Positions 21,980-34,786 of a stretch of 64,000 nucleotides of DNA are shown here, in pieces. The notes below the pieces were generated by a model, which saw only the letters and a program-made list of their open reading frames with translations, was not told the origin of the DNA and did no database searches. Source of the stretch: Epiperipatus broadwayi (taxonomy: Eukaryota > Onychophora > Udeonychophora > Euonychophora > Peripatidae); contig JAQFVV010006220.1 in NCBI GenBank assembly GCA_028023455.1, positions 8,537,852-8,601,851 on the forward strand, in the 5' to 3' direction. The position numbers were made by a program, and so were the translations under genes. Numbering within the stretch: position 1 is the first letter of the stretch; each line of letters starts with the position of its first letter.

Positions 21980-24560
21980 TTTCATAATTCTTTCAATGAT
22001 GCCAATAATATCTGTCTGTTCTCTTACTCGTGTATTTTGTTTTCAACTCATTATTTTTAACATGCATTTCTCCATATTTTGTCAATCAATCTGAAATTTC
22101 TAAATTGCTTTTCCATTAAGTGTCCAAGTCTCAGATCCATAAATAAAAACTAGTTATATACATATATTTAAAACCTTTTTTTAAAAGTTATTTCTACTAA
22201 AGTGCTCCATCCAAGTTTAATTCTATGATTAATTTAATCCAATATGTTCCCATTTGTATTAATAATCTCATTAACGTATTTATAGTTGTTATTTTTTTTT
22301 ATTCATGATTATCAATCTTTATTTTCTTTTTCTGAGAAAATGTATTGAACATTACTCTAGTCTTTTTAGCATTTATCTTTAATTCTATTTTCTTATTTTC
22401 ATTTGATAATTCTTGTAACATTTCCTGAAGCTCTGAAGTATTATTTTCCAAAAAAAAAAAAAATACTTTAACATCATTTGCAAAATCTTGATGACTTTAA
22501 AAATCTTTCTTTATTTTTATTCCCTTACTTTCTCATTTTAATCCATAAAATACTTCTTGTAAAACTTCTGTAAAGACTTATGAAGATATGGAATTATTCT
22601 ATCAAACATCATTCTGAATAAATAAATAATCAATCAAACAAGATTGAAATAAACAACTATTAATAATTGTATTTAAATATAAAAAAATAAATCATATTGG
22701 ATATTTGACCATCATAGTGATCATTCTGAATGTTAAACTTTTCAGTATCACTATATAATCTAATCATTGCTGTTGCATTTTGATAAATATTCTTCAGTAT
22801 ATGACAATATCCCTGATCTATATCATGATAATCCAATGTTTTAATCACTGAAGAAATGCTTGAAGAATCAAATACCTTTTCATGTCTACAAATTAAAGCA
22901 TAATGACAACTCATATTTATTGGACATTTCCATAAACTCACAATACATGAATGTAATCCACTGTGTTAAAACCACTTTTAAATACTACTTGATTTTTTGA
23001 CAGGTTAAAATCCAGTTTTCTGTAGACAACTTGTAATTATCTTTAGTAAAGATTCTATATAATGGATAAAGACTGATAGTCTGTAACAACATTATGACTG
23101 TATTTTTCCAATAATTTTGTACATCTTTATCATTTATATATTTGGTATATAACTTTACTAACAATTTTTCTATTTCTTCACCTGCTTCTTTTATGATAGT
23201 GATATAATTTCATCATTTTTGAGAGTTTCCCCTCCATAGATTTAATTGCATGTTTCACCTCTTTATTTAATATGATGGATTATTTAAATGTATGTAGGAA
23301 ATAATTTGCTTTTTAGTTCTTTATTACTATACAATTCTTTATAGATCTTTTTCATACATTTCATGATATTATTATCTTTTTAGTAATAGTTTTTTTTTCT
23401 TATTGAAGAAATATTTTTTTTCCAATAACAAGATATTAATTTCCAACTTTGAGACTTTTATAGTTTTCTACAGTTCTTTTCACTTCACATTTAATAATAT
23501 AATTAGTTTTCTTACCATTTTCTAAAAACAGAAAAATTTAAATTCTTCATAATGGCTTATCTTTAATTATTTTTATATTCCTTTTTTTCTTCACACATTA
23601 TCATGTCTCAGTAGAAAATTTATTGGTAGGTTAGTGCTTTTTTGTTATCAACTACTGCAGTTCTTAATAAAGTATCAATTACCTTCACATTGATTTTATT
23701 CAAATCTAAATAATCTACAATCTCTGTTAATATTGTTTTTTATAATAATTTTTGTTTCTCTAATTTGGTATTAATATGTAATATACATCTCATTGATCAA
23801 CTATTATTTCCTGGATTGAATCTGTTAAGAAAATTACAATCTTAAAATATATATTTTCTGTTAGTCAAAATATAATATTCTGTTCTATCTTCATTTAGAT
23901 GCTTTCATATCCATTTCTGTTTAGCATTTTTCTCAAAGGGGACTTCATAATATACAGAGTTTTTTTTCTGAAGATTTATCTATTGTCTATGTTTTTTCTC
24001 ATTTTTATCACCCCAACCAAATTTATCCACAGCACTTTCATCTTTCAGCCACTTGCCAGTTGTAGCACTAAGGTCTCAAATGACAATTTTAAAATATTGT
24101 TTGGTTTGATCAAAAGCATTTTTGATACATTCTTATAAAAATTGTTTACTTAATCATCACAGGACTTGTTGGGATATAAATCTGAATTATCAAACATTTG
24201 ATATCTTTTATTATGTTGAATAACCAATCTTGTCACTCTGTCTGATATACCATCAATCTCCAAAATATTTTTCTTTTACTTTTTATTTATAATGAATCCC
24301 ATTCTAGTTGTACTTTCAATATTTATGTCTTTATAATAAAATACATGTCCAATTTTTAAATCAATTATGTCTTCACCTTTTCTTTTAAATTTACAAAGTT
24401 CAGCCATGTTCTATTTAGATATTAGATAGTTCTTTATCCAATGTGATTTTTCCTTCATTTGAAAGTGATATGCAGTTGTAAATACCATAATCAGGGGATT
24501 TTTAGCCCCCTCCATGTTTGTCCATCTATCACTTGTCTTTAGTCTCCTGGGAACAAGGGA
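21980..24560 (-). mobile_element. RTE LINE copy B, near full length, decayed
   Basis: It is collinear on the minus strand with copy C (35937-38820). The 5' part near 24440-24510 shares the TTTGAAAGTGATATGCAG-type block. The endonuclease region lies at about 23600-24150. The reverse transcriptase includes a frame at 22660-22941 with ICRHEKVFDSSSISSVIKTL, corresponding to the RT motif A segment VDYEKAFDS of copy C, so the first catalytic block is damaged (VDY to CRH). The C-terminal GSET-like box lies near 22130. Frameshifts and stops occur throughout and the extreme 3' end is missing or too diverged. RTE elements encode one protein, an AP-endonuclease plus reverse transcriptase, for target-primed retrotransposition. 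Confidence 0.8.
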
Positions 24561-27037
24561 CATAATTTATTTTTGTTTGTCACGATTGTAAATTTATATT
24601 TAAAAAAAGTTCATTCACACACACATTTATCCTGCATCAAGAAAACTCAATTGATATTTTGGTTAAGAATTATCAGGCAATTGAAAAAAAAGACCATGGT
24701 GTTTTTTGGTTGTAACCTCAGAAATAAAAAGCCAATAAATCATATTGGCTAATGCATGTTGGTTAGTAGCCCCATGTTGGCTAATGCAGGTTTGTTAGCA
24801 AAAATCTCTGTGTTTCTTTACTATATGAATCAGCACATATTAATAATAACTGCAATAACAAGGACATATAAAGCAGACATTACAAATTTATCCTGGTTGA
24901 TTTCTTTAAGGCCTGAAAGAGAAATATATTTCAGTTAACAACAAACTCTTCTCTGAATCCAATACTAGATGTAGACTGCCTTTTAATAACAACCTTTTAT
25001 TTAGTTTACAATTTTATTTCATTTAGATTACTTACAATCAAAGAAAAGGCACATTAATTGAAAGAAAAAACATCTAATATTAATTGGAATACTGTTGGAC
25101 TTTCTGAAGTTAGAATGAAATGTAGACTATTCTTTTATTCTTTTTTGTATTGTTTACATTAAATAAGTCTCCAAAATATTCCCTTTTTTGAACGCTACAT
25201 ATTTTTTTAATAAACTTTCTAACAGTTTTCTTGAGAAGTATAGCCAAGGACGTCAAGGCCATTAATAGAGGGAGGCCTGCTTTGCTCTTTCCCGGAAATG
25301 GCAGCTGTAAGCAATTTGCATTAATTTGCATAAAACATTTAATAAAACATAGTTTTTACAGACTATTAGTAGCATGATTATGAGAGCTAAGTCTCTCAGA
25401 AAGGCCTAGCTAAAGTTAAATTGCACTCTGTTTTAGCAATTGACGAATTGTTATATTGTAATTTGCAAGTTGTATTAACAGAAGTATTATATTTATTTAT
25501 TATTTAAGATTCGACTAGCTTCATTGTCTGTGCATTAAGCACATATATGTACTGTAAAATAAAATTGTATTATATTACCATTTGTTTATTTACATAAATA
25601 TATAATAAATTTATTTTATTATTTATTACTCATATTTTATGTCATCTTAAATTTATTTAATATTTATGTGTAAACTCACATATATTTATATTTTCTGCTT
25701 ATACAGTATGCCATAATTTTATTACCATTTATTGACTTGTAATGAAAAAATAATAATTTATTAACTACCATCATAATGATATATATTTGAAATATAATTG
25801 GTCTTATGTATGTAAAAATTTAAATTTAATTATTTAAAACCAACTATTTAGAGTTAACAATAATTTTTTTTAAAAAAATCAATTTTAAATATATTATTCC
25901 AATTTAGCTTCTCTGTCAATATTACATTATATTTATAAATAAATATTATCAGACACTTTTTCTTCCCTTGTTTTCACAAAATTAATTTAAAATTTTTTTT
26001 TTTTTTTACAACTATGCTTCATATTCTTTTTTATTACTCCCTCTATTGGAATTGTTTAAAACACTATTAATTTTATTATATTTAAATTTATAATTAATAT
26101 TACACAAATTCAAAAATATTTTTGAATTAGTTTTATATTTTTTTATCTCTATAATATATAATTTTTAATATGTCTATAATTTATTATTAAAAATATTTTT
26201 TCCTCTCTTTTGCATTAATTAATTATTATTTTCAGGTCTGAATTATTATTCATGTATGAGCTTATTTTTCTTTTTCTTTTATTTTTGGTAAAATATTTTA
26301 ATATCATTTTCATTAAATACATTTCATATTTTTGTATGCATATTAATAATAGACTTTTTGTCATATTTATGTTGTTTTAATCTCATTTTAACAGGGTTCT
26401 TTGTTTCTCCAAAATATATATTACACTTTTTTATTCATATTTTTTACATTTATTCATAAATTTCATTTAAAGCTATTTTGTTATTTTTATTTAAATATTT
26501 ATTATTCAATACATTTATCATATTTTCAAATTTACTATTTGTTTATATTGTTTTTATTTATTTTATTCTATTTACCATTTTTTAACAATTTTTTTTTAAT
26601 CTTTGTATTTAATATTTTATTATTATTTTTTATTTTTTAATAGTGTTTTATATTGTGTTTATTAAGTTATTGCTATTCTTAATTTTTTTAAATTTTTTCC
26701 AATTTCTTCTTATAAAGCTTTTTACATGAATAATAATTAATTGCCATATATATTTCTATATTTAAACTATTTAGTTTTAATTAATATCTGAATGTAAATG
26801 CCAATTTATGGTGCTATTCTTAGTGGATTTTTCCCAATGTACTAATGTTTGTATTTCTGTTTTCCCATTATTTATTTTTTTTTTTAAATAAATTGTTTAA
26901 AAACATTTTTTATTTCTTTTTCTATAATAAATTTAATTTTAATCAATTTTATTTATGCCAATTATATATTCTTTTTATTGAGCTTCATTTTTATAAATAA
27001 ATAATCAAATTACTTATATTCAAGAATCCAGAACTTT
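24561..27037. other. Gene-free AT-rich stretch with one candidate exon-like patch
   Basis: At 24745-24795 TTGGCTAATGCA recurs. The minus-strand frame 25110-25331 (73 codons) has its start in a better-than-background patch (25250-25320), preceded on that strand by TTGCTTACAG, which could be a 3' splice site. No family is recognised. 25500-27000 is T-rich low-complexity DNA; the 79-codon frame at 26401-26640 is pure Phe/Leu/Ile/Tyr noise. Confidence 0.4.
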
Positions 27038-27130
27038 GAGCACTAGAAGTGACAGAGCTGGGCTACAGTCTGTGGACCTTGGGCATTGGAGTCTGCCACT
27101 CTACTACTGCACCAAATCATGCATGGCTTT
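27038..27130 (-). mobile_element. tRNA-derived SINE, family B, best-preserved copy
   Basis: On the minus strand it reads GGTGCAGTAGTAGAGTGGCA (box A-like) and, after about 35 bases, a box B-like AGACTGTAGCCCAG, followed by TGTCACTTCTAGTGCTCAAA. The same trailing block (TGTCACTTCTGATAC, ATCATTTCTGATGCTCAAA) follows the tRNA-like parts at 56135-56215 and 45246-45338. It is a SINE and not a working tRNA gene, since the arms no longer pair well. Confidence 0.6.
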
Positions 27131-27339
27131 TATTTTTATTGAAAATTAATTATCTATGTTTTATATAAAAATAATTTGTATTTTGGCAGATAATTTAATA
27201 AAATGCAGTGTGTAAAGTGTAAAGAAAACTATAATTTTTTAAAAATATATTTTAAAAAATGTGGAAAAGTCATTAATTTGAAAAGTGGACAAAAATAAAA
27301 TAACAACATTGTAGAGATATCATACAGAATGGTAAAATT

Positions 27340-28320
27340 AATTATTCACTTTAATGGAAGATCCCAAATGCAGATAATTTAGCTTTACATATTGTGACGA
27401 ATAAAAAGAAGACTTGTATAGATATGAAAAAGATTTTGATTAGACTAAAAGAACACTTTAATATTGTTATAAGGTAGAATCAGAAAATAACTGAAAGATC
27501 TATGAGTAAATTTAGATATAAGACAAAAATGAAAAAGGATATAAACTTGTGGAATTTGATAAATGTAAATTATGAATTTATTTCAGAAAAATCCAAAATG
27601 AAAAGTATAGCAGAGTTGAATTATATTTCAACCAATAGAAAATATGCATTTCAAGATAATTATGTACTTAGTAGATTTGATGGTACTACTGTATGGAGAA
27701 TTTAGCCTCTGTGCGAATAATAACCAATTAAAAGATTTATTGCAAGGGTAAATGTAAAGATTAATAGTAATGAATTAGAAAATGTTGTCAATGGTATATC
27801 TTGATCGGATTATCAATGTAGTTGAGAACAACATGGATATAATTAATCATAGAATTAAACATTGTTAGAAGGCTTTTTTTTTTGAAAATATATATATATA
27901 CCTATGTGTTTGAAGAGAAATATTTTTAATAAATGTGTTTTTCCAGTGCTAACTTATGGATGTGAGACTTGAATACTTAATTTAAAAACAAAATATATTT
28001 TAGATCATACCAGGAATTATGGGAAGAATTATACTATAGATAATAAGAATAAATTAAAAGCTACTATATGGCTGAAAAAACAAGCTGGTATCATTGTCAT
28101 CATTGAAGAAACTAAGAGGCTGAAATGGATGGAATTGGGCTCAGCATGTCAATAAAAAAAGTAATAGATGAATAACTTAAGTTTTAGACTGTATTCCATG
28201 AAATTTGTAAGAAGGATGAATAAAATAAGGAATATTATTAGTGATGTGTTGAAAAAAAGCTTAGAGAATTTCATCCTAAAGTGAATTTATAGTATTTGAA
28301 AATGATGATGATGACCATTA
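27340..28320 (+). mobile_element. RTE LINE copy D, internally deleted
   Basis: The plus strand holds an endonuclease part, including the frame 27502-27705 that ends IAELNYISTNRKYAFQDN and VLSRFDG; this is the counterpart of LDYILTNRKYVFQDC in copy C. It then jumps almost directly to the reverse transcriptase C-terminus (TYGCET-like near 27955-27970). Next come a KRLKWMELG box near 28110-28140 and a GATGATGATGACC 3' end near 28300-28315. The core catalytic RT domain is missing, so this copy is a deletion derivative. The endonuclease itself has stops. Confidence 0.75.
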
Positions 28321-31300
28321 AAGTATTTAAAATGTAATTAAACAAGCAATAAGAAATCTGTATTTTTAAATTGATATTATTATAAAATTGGTTTATTTGT
28401 AGAAATACACATCTCTTTCACAGATATAGTGACTTCATCATTAATATGATACTTAACAGACCTAAACAGTGTATAAGTTATATAAATAAATAATTGTTAT
28501 ACTTTTTATATATAATCAGATTCCAATGATTATTATTTGTATATTATCTAGTGATGGAAAACAAATCTTTGCTGCTTTTAGTATGGATGGTTATTAAGGC
28601 TTGAGTATATGGATTAGTTTAAATAGCTTTGTTCTTCTGCTATCACAATATTTAACTTATAGAGCATTTTATAATACTATGCAATTTATTATATGAGGAG
28701 AGAGAAGTGGGCTTCCTATAAACATAATATAAAGGCACTAGAAACTTTTATTATTATTTAAGAATGCTTCTTAAATACAAAGACAAAATCATAAAACCAA
28801 ACAATATATTCTTCAGCTGCTGAATATTATAATATTGAATTTACTATTTTAAAGATAAATCTTTGTTAGAATAGGCATATCATATGAATTAATAGTATTC
28901 TGGACAGGTATTTTACATTTAACTTGAGCATAATTTCATGGAAAATGAAAAGGCATTTACAATGTAAAATATAAATATAGGATACTATTAAAAGAATTAT
29001 GGTAAAGATTGCTTTCATTGAAAATTATGGTTGAGTATAAAACACAATAAAATGCTTCCATTAGGCAAAAAGTTGTGGTATTACAAAAAAAATGTTTGTG
29101 CAAAAAATTGAAAAGACATCACGGTAGGATGCCAAATAAACAGATTAAAAGATATCTATGTGATATATGTAGATATATTTGTGTTTCATGAATTGGATGT
29201 ATAGTAATTACAAAACTCATATTTATGTTTTATTTTTTGTCCTTCTTTCTTTTTATTTCTGGAGTTAGAATAACCATACTTATTTAGGAGTGGTTGTTAA
29301 TTTTCAGACTTATTTAATACAATGAACTTTATACTTACATTGTTAATGCTGCATAAACTTATAAAAAAAAAAACATATTGGAATTTATGATTATAGATAT
29401 AAGGACTTCTAATATGAGGATCTGTAATATTCCTTAATATTATCCATTTTTTTATAAAGATAGGTATCATATATATAATAAGATTGTTTACAAGCTCTAC
29501 TAAAAGATTCTATATTAATTTTTAAATGAAAAAAAAAATATGAAAATGATTTAAAAAAAATGAAAAAAAATATGTCTTATTTTTTAAGTTTAACTTTTAA
29601 TTTTAAAGTATACAAACAGGTTTTATTTATTGATAATATCAATTTCAAGACATATTTTTATTTTTGCAGATTAGAAAATGGTTTAATAAAGAGTCAATTG
29701 ATTGTTTAAAAAACGTTCAAAGTTCAGATAATTAAAGAATAATGTCATGTCTGTTGTTTTAATAATTAACTCATTATCCTCTCCCTATTGACTTGATTTT
29801 GTAATTATGAAGAATATGAGACATTTTCAGATTGAAGATTTTTAATTTTTAAGTTAAACACCTTTTAATTACCAGACAATTCATTTTCTAAATTTTTTTA
29901 TTATCAGAGTTTGTTTTAAATGAGCCGCAAGAAGTCACTCACACCACAACACATGAATGATTACTGACTAAAAACTTGTGAATAGTTTGATGAAATGATC
30001 TAACAGATGCCCATCATATCAATTCAACTTTAAGTTACTATTTTAAAAAAAAACTTCTGAAGACATAATAATTTCAAAATCCAAAGGATTTTTGCTGCAT
30101 TATTAGAATCCATATATATATATTGTATTAAAAGTCAATTCACTGATATCTTTATATAAAAAAGCATTAAGCTAAAATGGTTATATTAAAAAAAAAAATC
30201 CGTAGAATTTTAATAAGCAAGAAACTTCTAAAAATTTACATACAAAAAAATAACCATGGCGATGTGAAGAAAAGCACTTTAATATTTATTTTTCTATTTT
30301 TTAAATATCTATTTAATTTCATTTTCTTTATTAAATTTGAATAATAATTTTGGAATACCTCTTATTGCTGACATACATAGATATATATTTGTAAAATAAT
30401 ATTTTCAAAATCCTGATTAATTATATTAATTAATAAAAATATTGAATTCAATCAAATACATATGTGTTTCATTGCTTATATATATGTTATAAACGTCCTT
30501 CTCAATTAAATGCTTTATTAATTAATCGTTTTTCCTTACTTAAAATACAGTGTTAACTCTTTATTGCCAATTTAGTATTCCTTTTGTGCATTTGTGCTGT
30601 GATTGGTTAATATTTTGAACTTCTATTTTATAAGGTAAAAAGAATCAACTGTTTCTGCTGAGTTCTGTAATCTGATTGTAAGGAATTAAAAAATATGTGT
30701 ATGTTACAGTTTAGGTATCATGTCTAGATATTGGATGGCATCTCAAAAATCTAAATGTGTCTCTCTTTAGGGATGTATCTATAATTATAATATTTTGAGT
30801 GCTTTATTATAGAAATATGCACACTTATCTACTGCATTTGATATAATTTTATAGCATTACATTTTGGAAGCTTAGTGTGAAGACTTCTATATTTAAATAT
30901 ATATAAATTAACTTCAGTTATTCAGCTCACATTCTAATGCAATATATATATACAAATCTTAACAGTCACATGAAAACTTTATACCCTGTACATGGATATA
31001 TAAATATATGCTTCATATTTTTCTTTCTTTATATATATAAAATGATTTTTATGTTTTTAACTTTAGTTTAAACACAATTCATCCATAAAGCTAGCACATG
31101 ATAATATATTTGGCTGTAATAAAAAAAATATCAAAATTAAGAGATTATGTTAGAACAGATAATAAGTTTCAATAAACAGAAAAAATGTTTAATAAATTAT
31201 GTTAGTATTATACTTAGTGGGAAATATATTGGTTACATCAATCATTACATATTAATATAGAAATAAGGTACACTCTGAGATATTACCTGATGGTGTCAGG

Positions 31301-31923
31301 TGGCCCCCATATCATCTTGGTGATCATTACATAGTAAATATTCCTATTTAAATTCCATACATATTCCACAATAAATCTTAAAATTTTTCTTAAAATTTAA
31401 TTTAAGTCTTACACTATATATTATCTACTTTATACTAAAAGTAAGTAATTATTAGTTTTAAAGATAAGTGTGTGTGCACGCATTCTTAAATAAATATAAA
31501 TCGATTTATAATTACATAATAAATTCATAATTAAGATATAATAAATTAAATTTTAATGTAAAATAATTAAACTCTAAAAACAATAAAAATAGATTTTAAA
31601 GTTAAAAGTAAATATAATTAAATTTGAATTCTTTATATCTTATTTATTGTCAGTATTAAATTATTATTTTACATTTTAAAAATAGAATGTACATCCCACA
31701 TACACTAGATTATAAAATTAATTCTATTCTTGAGAAAAGTATATAAACGTTAAACAATGGATCTTTAACAAGACATTTTAACTATAAATGTTAAAAGTTA
31801 AACTTAATATTTTAATTATATGGTATTATATCTTATAATTCATTAATACCTTTATATAATGCAAAAATTGATTAGAGAGTGACAAGCAAAACACTCATAT
31901 GAGTAAAAGATTATGGTCTAGGC
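28321..31923. other. Gene-free AT-rich stretch
   Basis: No supported gene. A short less AT-rich patch (31262-31325) contains CCTGATGGTGTCAGG, a small hairpin; it might be an exon relic but gives no recognisable peptide. Confidence 0.5.
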
Positions 31924-32279
31924 CAGTGGTGGCAAATCTTTTTACCTGTGCATGCCAAAAATTTCCAAAAAATATTTATTGAATGATTAGTGGCCATACA
32001 GTTATTAAATCAAAATATAAACAGCTTAATTATTGCAGTTTTTTTTAAAAGTTTATAAAACAAAATAATAACAATAATAATTTTAAAAAAATTCTAAATA
32101 AGCTAAATACAAGTGAACCATATTTATTTAGAAAAGCACAAGTAAAAAATTAATAGTAATTAAAACAAAATTTTGGAAATAAACATATAAAATCAACATA
32201 AATAGATATTATTTAATGAGATTTTTGCTGTTGTGTATTGGATGCCAAATGTTTTATATTTGGTTCATATTTTGTCATT

Positions 32280-33960
32280 TTTAATTATGTACATGCTGAA
32301 CTAGATTCATCTGTCATTCTATTTCTCAAACTGTCTTTAATTAAATTTGTTTCTGAAAACAATGATTCACATGCGTATATAGAGGAGAAAATTGATAATA
32401 TAGTGGTTACAATTTTTTTTAAACAATTAAATATTTCAGGAATAGCATTCCAGGCAGTCAATATTTCCTCTTCAGCATTCTTTTTATATATGTCAAATAA
32501 TCGATCATTTCCCATTGTTTCTAACTCATTCCTCAAATCAACAAATTTCTGTTTCCATATAGAACTGGATTGAAAATCATTGCATTTCCATATCTTCCAA
32601 ATTAAGCCATTTAAAAATGTCTAATTTGAGATTATCCATTGATATTATAAAATAAATTTTGATGTTTCTAAAAATTGTCTGAACTGTGTAAATCTTAAAG
32701 AAAATTAATCAATTATCGATTGAATAACAGCACAAAAATCTTGCGCCAATTTTACTTGATCTGGCTTCTCATGAGATTCTAAATCAGTTAAGAACTTTGT
32801 TAGAATTGGAAAATATTTGAAGGTGTAAGAAATAACCTTGCAGTTTCACATTTAATTCATTTAGATGTGAACACATATCAGTAAAAAACAGTAATTTTGA
32901 AAGCCATTCAACATCCATTAATTCATTATATTTTTCAATGATTTTCTCATTACGTAAAAACAGATTAATTTCATCTAAACACTCAATGAATCTTTGAAGA
33001 ACTTTTCATTGACTTAACCATTGGAGATTGTTGTACATAAGCTAACCAATTGTATATTGAGTTTACCTCACTCAATGTGTAGATATATAATTGACTAACT
33101 TAGTCACAATGTTTATAACATCATCCAGTGACTTAAAGCTGGCCTTCCTGCATAAAACTTGCTGATATATAGTGCAATGAAAACCCAAAATTGAATGCCC
33201 AATATAGTTGGTAAATAAACTGAGAAAACCATTTTCTTTTCCAGTCATAAGCACCATCTGTAGTTACTGATACAATTTGGGCAACATCTATTTCTTTTTT
33301 CAGTGAGTACATTTGAAACTTCATAATATCTATTCTTTTTGCTGTTGTTACTAATGAGGTTCAACTGATCAATTATTTTTCGATATTATTCCCAACACAA
33401 TAGTGAATAAAAATTGCCAAATGAGCTGATCCATTTATGTCTATACGTTCATCAATGCAGAGAGAAATTAAACTAGAAGATTTTATATCTGTTTTTTGTT
33501 GGTAAGTTATGTTGTTAGCCATTTGCAGGATTCTTTCTTTAACTGTATTTCTAGCCAATAATAAATCTTTTGTGCTCTGAATATTTTTTGCATTGTTTTC
33601 AGAATCTTCAAAAAGAACTGGTGCTCATTAAAAGGTTTTCTGCATTTGGCAATTACATTTGAAATAAAAAACTAGCAGCAGTTATATTTGAATGATTCCC
33701 AGTAAATTTTATTATAGATGTTGATTCAATATTTATATTTTTAAATGCTTGTCCAATATATCTTTTAGTTGATCTTTACTTTTTTCACAGAGTGATTTAT
33801 GATTGGTCTCATAATACCATTTTATCTATGATATTCTCAATACAACTGTTCCGAACATAAAATGCATATTACCCTGCTGCCTTTGTTAATCATTCTATAC
33901 TCATCAGTCCACCAATTTTGAAATTTTCTACTAATTGACAATTTTTGTTTTTTATTTTCA
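32280..33960 (-). pseudogene. hAT transposase (BED-finger, DDE/hATC type), frameshifted
   Basis: Read on the minus strand from about 33960. The start region gives FQNWWTDEYRMI and CILCSEQ, then in another frame KWYYETNHKSLCEK; together these carry the C-x2-C and H-type residues of a BED zinc finger. At 33558-33373 the frame contains SLISLCIDERIDINGSAHLA, matching the first catalytic D segment of hAT enzymes. At 33324-33072 two overlapping frames carry VTTDGAYDWKRKWFSQF and LHYISASF, corresponding to the second catalytic D region (CTDGA). The C-terminal dimerisation region is at 32536-32285 (ILSIFSSIYACESLFSETNL). At least three frameshifts and several stops separate these pieces, so no active enzyme is made. 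The plus-strand 111-codon frame at 32238-32573 is a shadow. Confidence 0.88.
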
Positions 33961-34046
33961 CTAATCATATTAAAATAATGGTAATAAATTTATTTAAAAG
34001 TAAATTTAAAAATAGCCTTAATAATTTTATACATCAAAGATTTATT

Positions 34047-34098
34047 ATATGTTAAAATATATTATTATCCTTATATGTTAAAATATATTATTATCCTT
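34047..34098. repeat. 26-bp tandem duplication inside the hAT element
   Basis: The unit ATATGTTAAAATATATTATT plus ATCCTT occurs twice in a row with no differences. It lies near the 5' side of the transposase, in the non-coding part of the element. Confidence 0.9.
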
Positions 34099-34694
34099 AT
34101 ATTTCACTTTTACAACAAAACTTCAACAACAACAAAAAGTCATTTAATGGCGTTGTTTACACATTTCGTTCCTTTGTTAGCGATTTTGACTACATTAAAA
34201 AAATGAATGGTATCAACACGTTTAGACTAAAAAAGATTATGACAGAAAACCATTTGACTACGTTTACTTTAGATTTGAAAATGATTTCAAAGAGTTATAA
34301 AATATTTTACTGCATTTACTTTCTAGTTTTATTGGAATCATTTGACAGGTTTATAGAATATGATACCACAGTATACGGGTATTATTTGACTTAAAATATC
34401 ATAATTTATTGCTTCTAATCAGAGTTCAATTGTAAATTGAATTCTAATATAATATTATATTTATTCATTTTACCTTTAGTTTTCAGTAAATTTTTATTAG
34501 TACAGATACAAAAAAATAATAATTAAATAAAGCATAGAAAATTATATGTAAATAGTTCACATGCCAGTAAAAAAATCTAATGTGTCATCTTTGGCATGCA
34601 TGCCATAGGTTCACCACCACTGCTCTAGGCCAACTGGTGATTGTTGGTTCAGCATAAAATATGCATCTTTGGGATCATAGATTTTTTTCATATA

Positions 34695-34786
34695 TTTTTT
34701 TTTAATATGTCAAATGTGTTGATTGGGAAGCAAACCTGGACCAGCTGCTTGGAAGGCAGTTATGCTAGCCACTAGGCCACCAAAAC
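34695..34786 (-). mobile_element. tRNA-derived SINE, family A, copy 3 (variant tRNA head)
   Basis: On the minus strand GGTGGCCTAGTGGCTAGCAT is the box A-like region, CTTCCAA the anticodon-like loop and CCAGGTTTGCTTCCC the box B-like region. The tail is TTTGACATATT plus an A-run, as in copies 1 and 2. The anticodon loop differs from those copies (CTTACAA). The copy lies only 65 bp beyond the hAT target duplication. Confidence 0.7.

Larger units (their letters stand above)
31924..34622 (-). mobile_element. Complete hAT transposon (2.7 kb) with terminal repeats and 8-bp target duplication
   Basis: The left end CAGTGGTGGCAAATCTTTTT with GCATGCCAAAA just inside, and the right end TTTGGCATGCATGCC followed by ATAGGTTCACCACCACTG, are inverted copies of each other. 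The flanking 8-mers GTCTAGGC (31916-31923) and CTCTAGGC (34623-34630) agree at 7 of 8 positions, the size expected for hAT. The transposase runs on the minus strand. Length of 2.7 kb is right for an autonomous hAT of the BED-finger, Charlie-like type, so this copy inserted whole and decayed in place. A partial relative lies at 1-462. Confidence 0.9.

Noticed and set aside
26401-26640. Membrane protein of 79 residues
   Set aside because: Low-complexity Phe/Leu/Ile/Tyr translation of T-rich DNA.
32238-32573. 111-codon plus-strand gene
   Set aside because: It is antisense to the hAT transposase C-terminus, whose minus-strand reading is clearly the real one.
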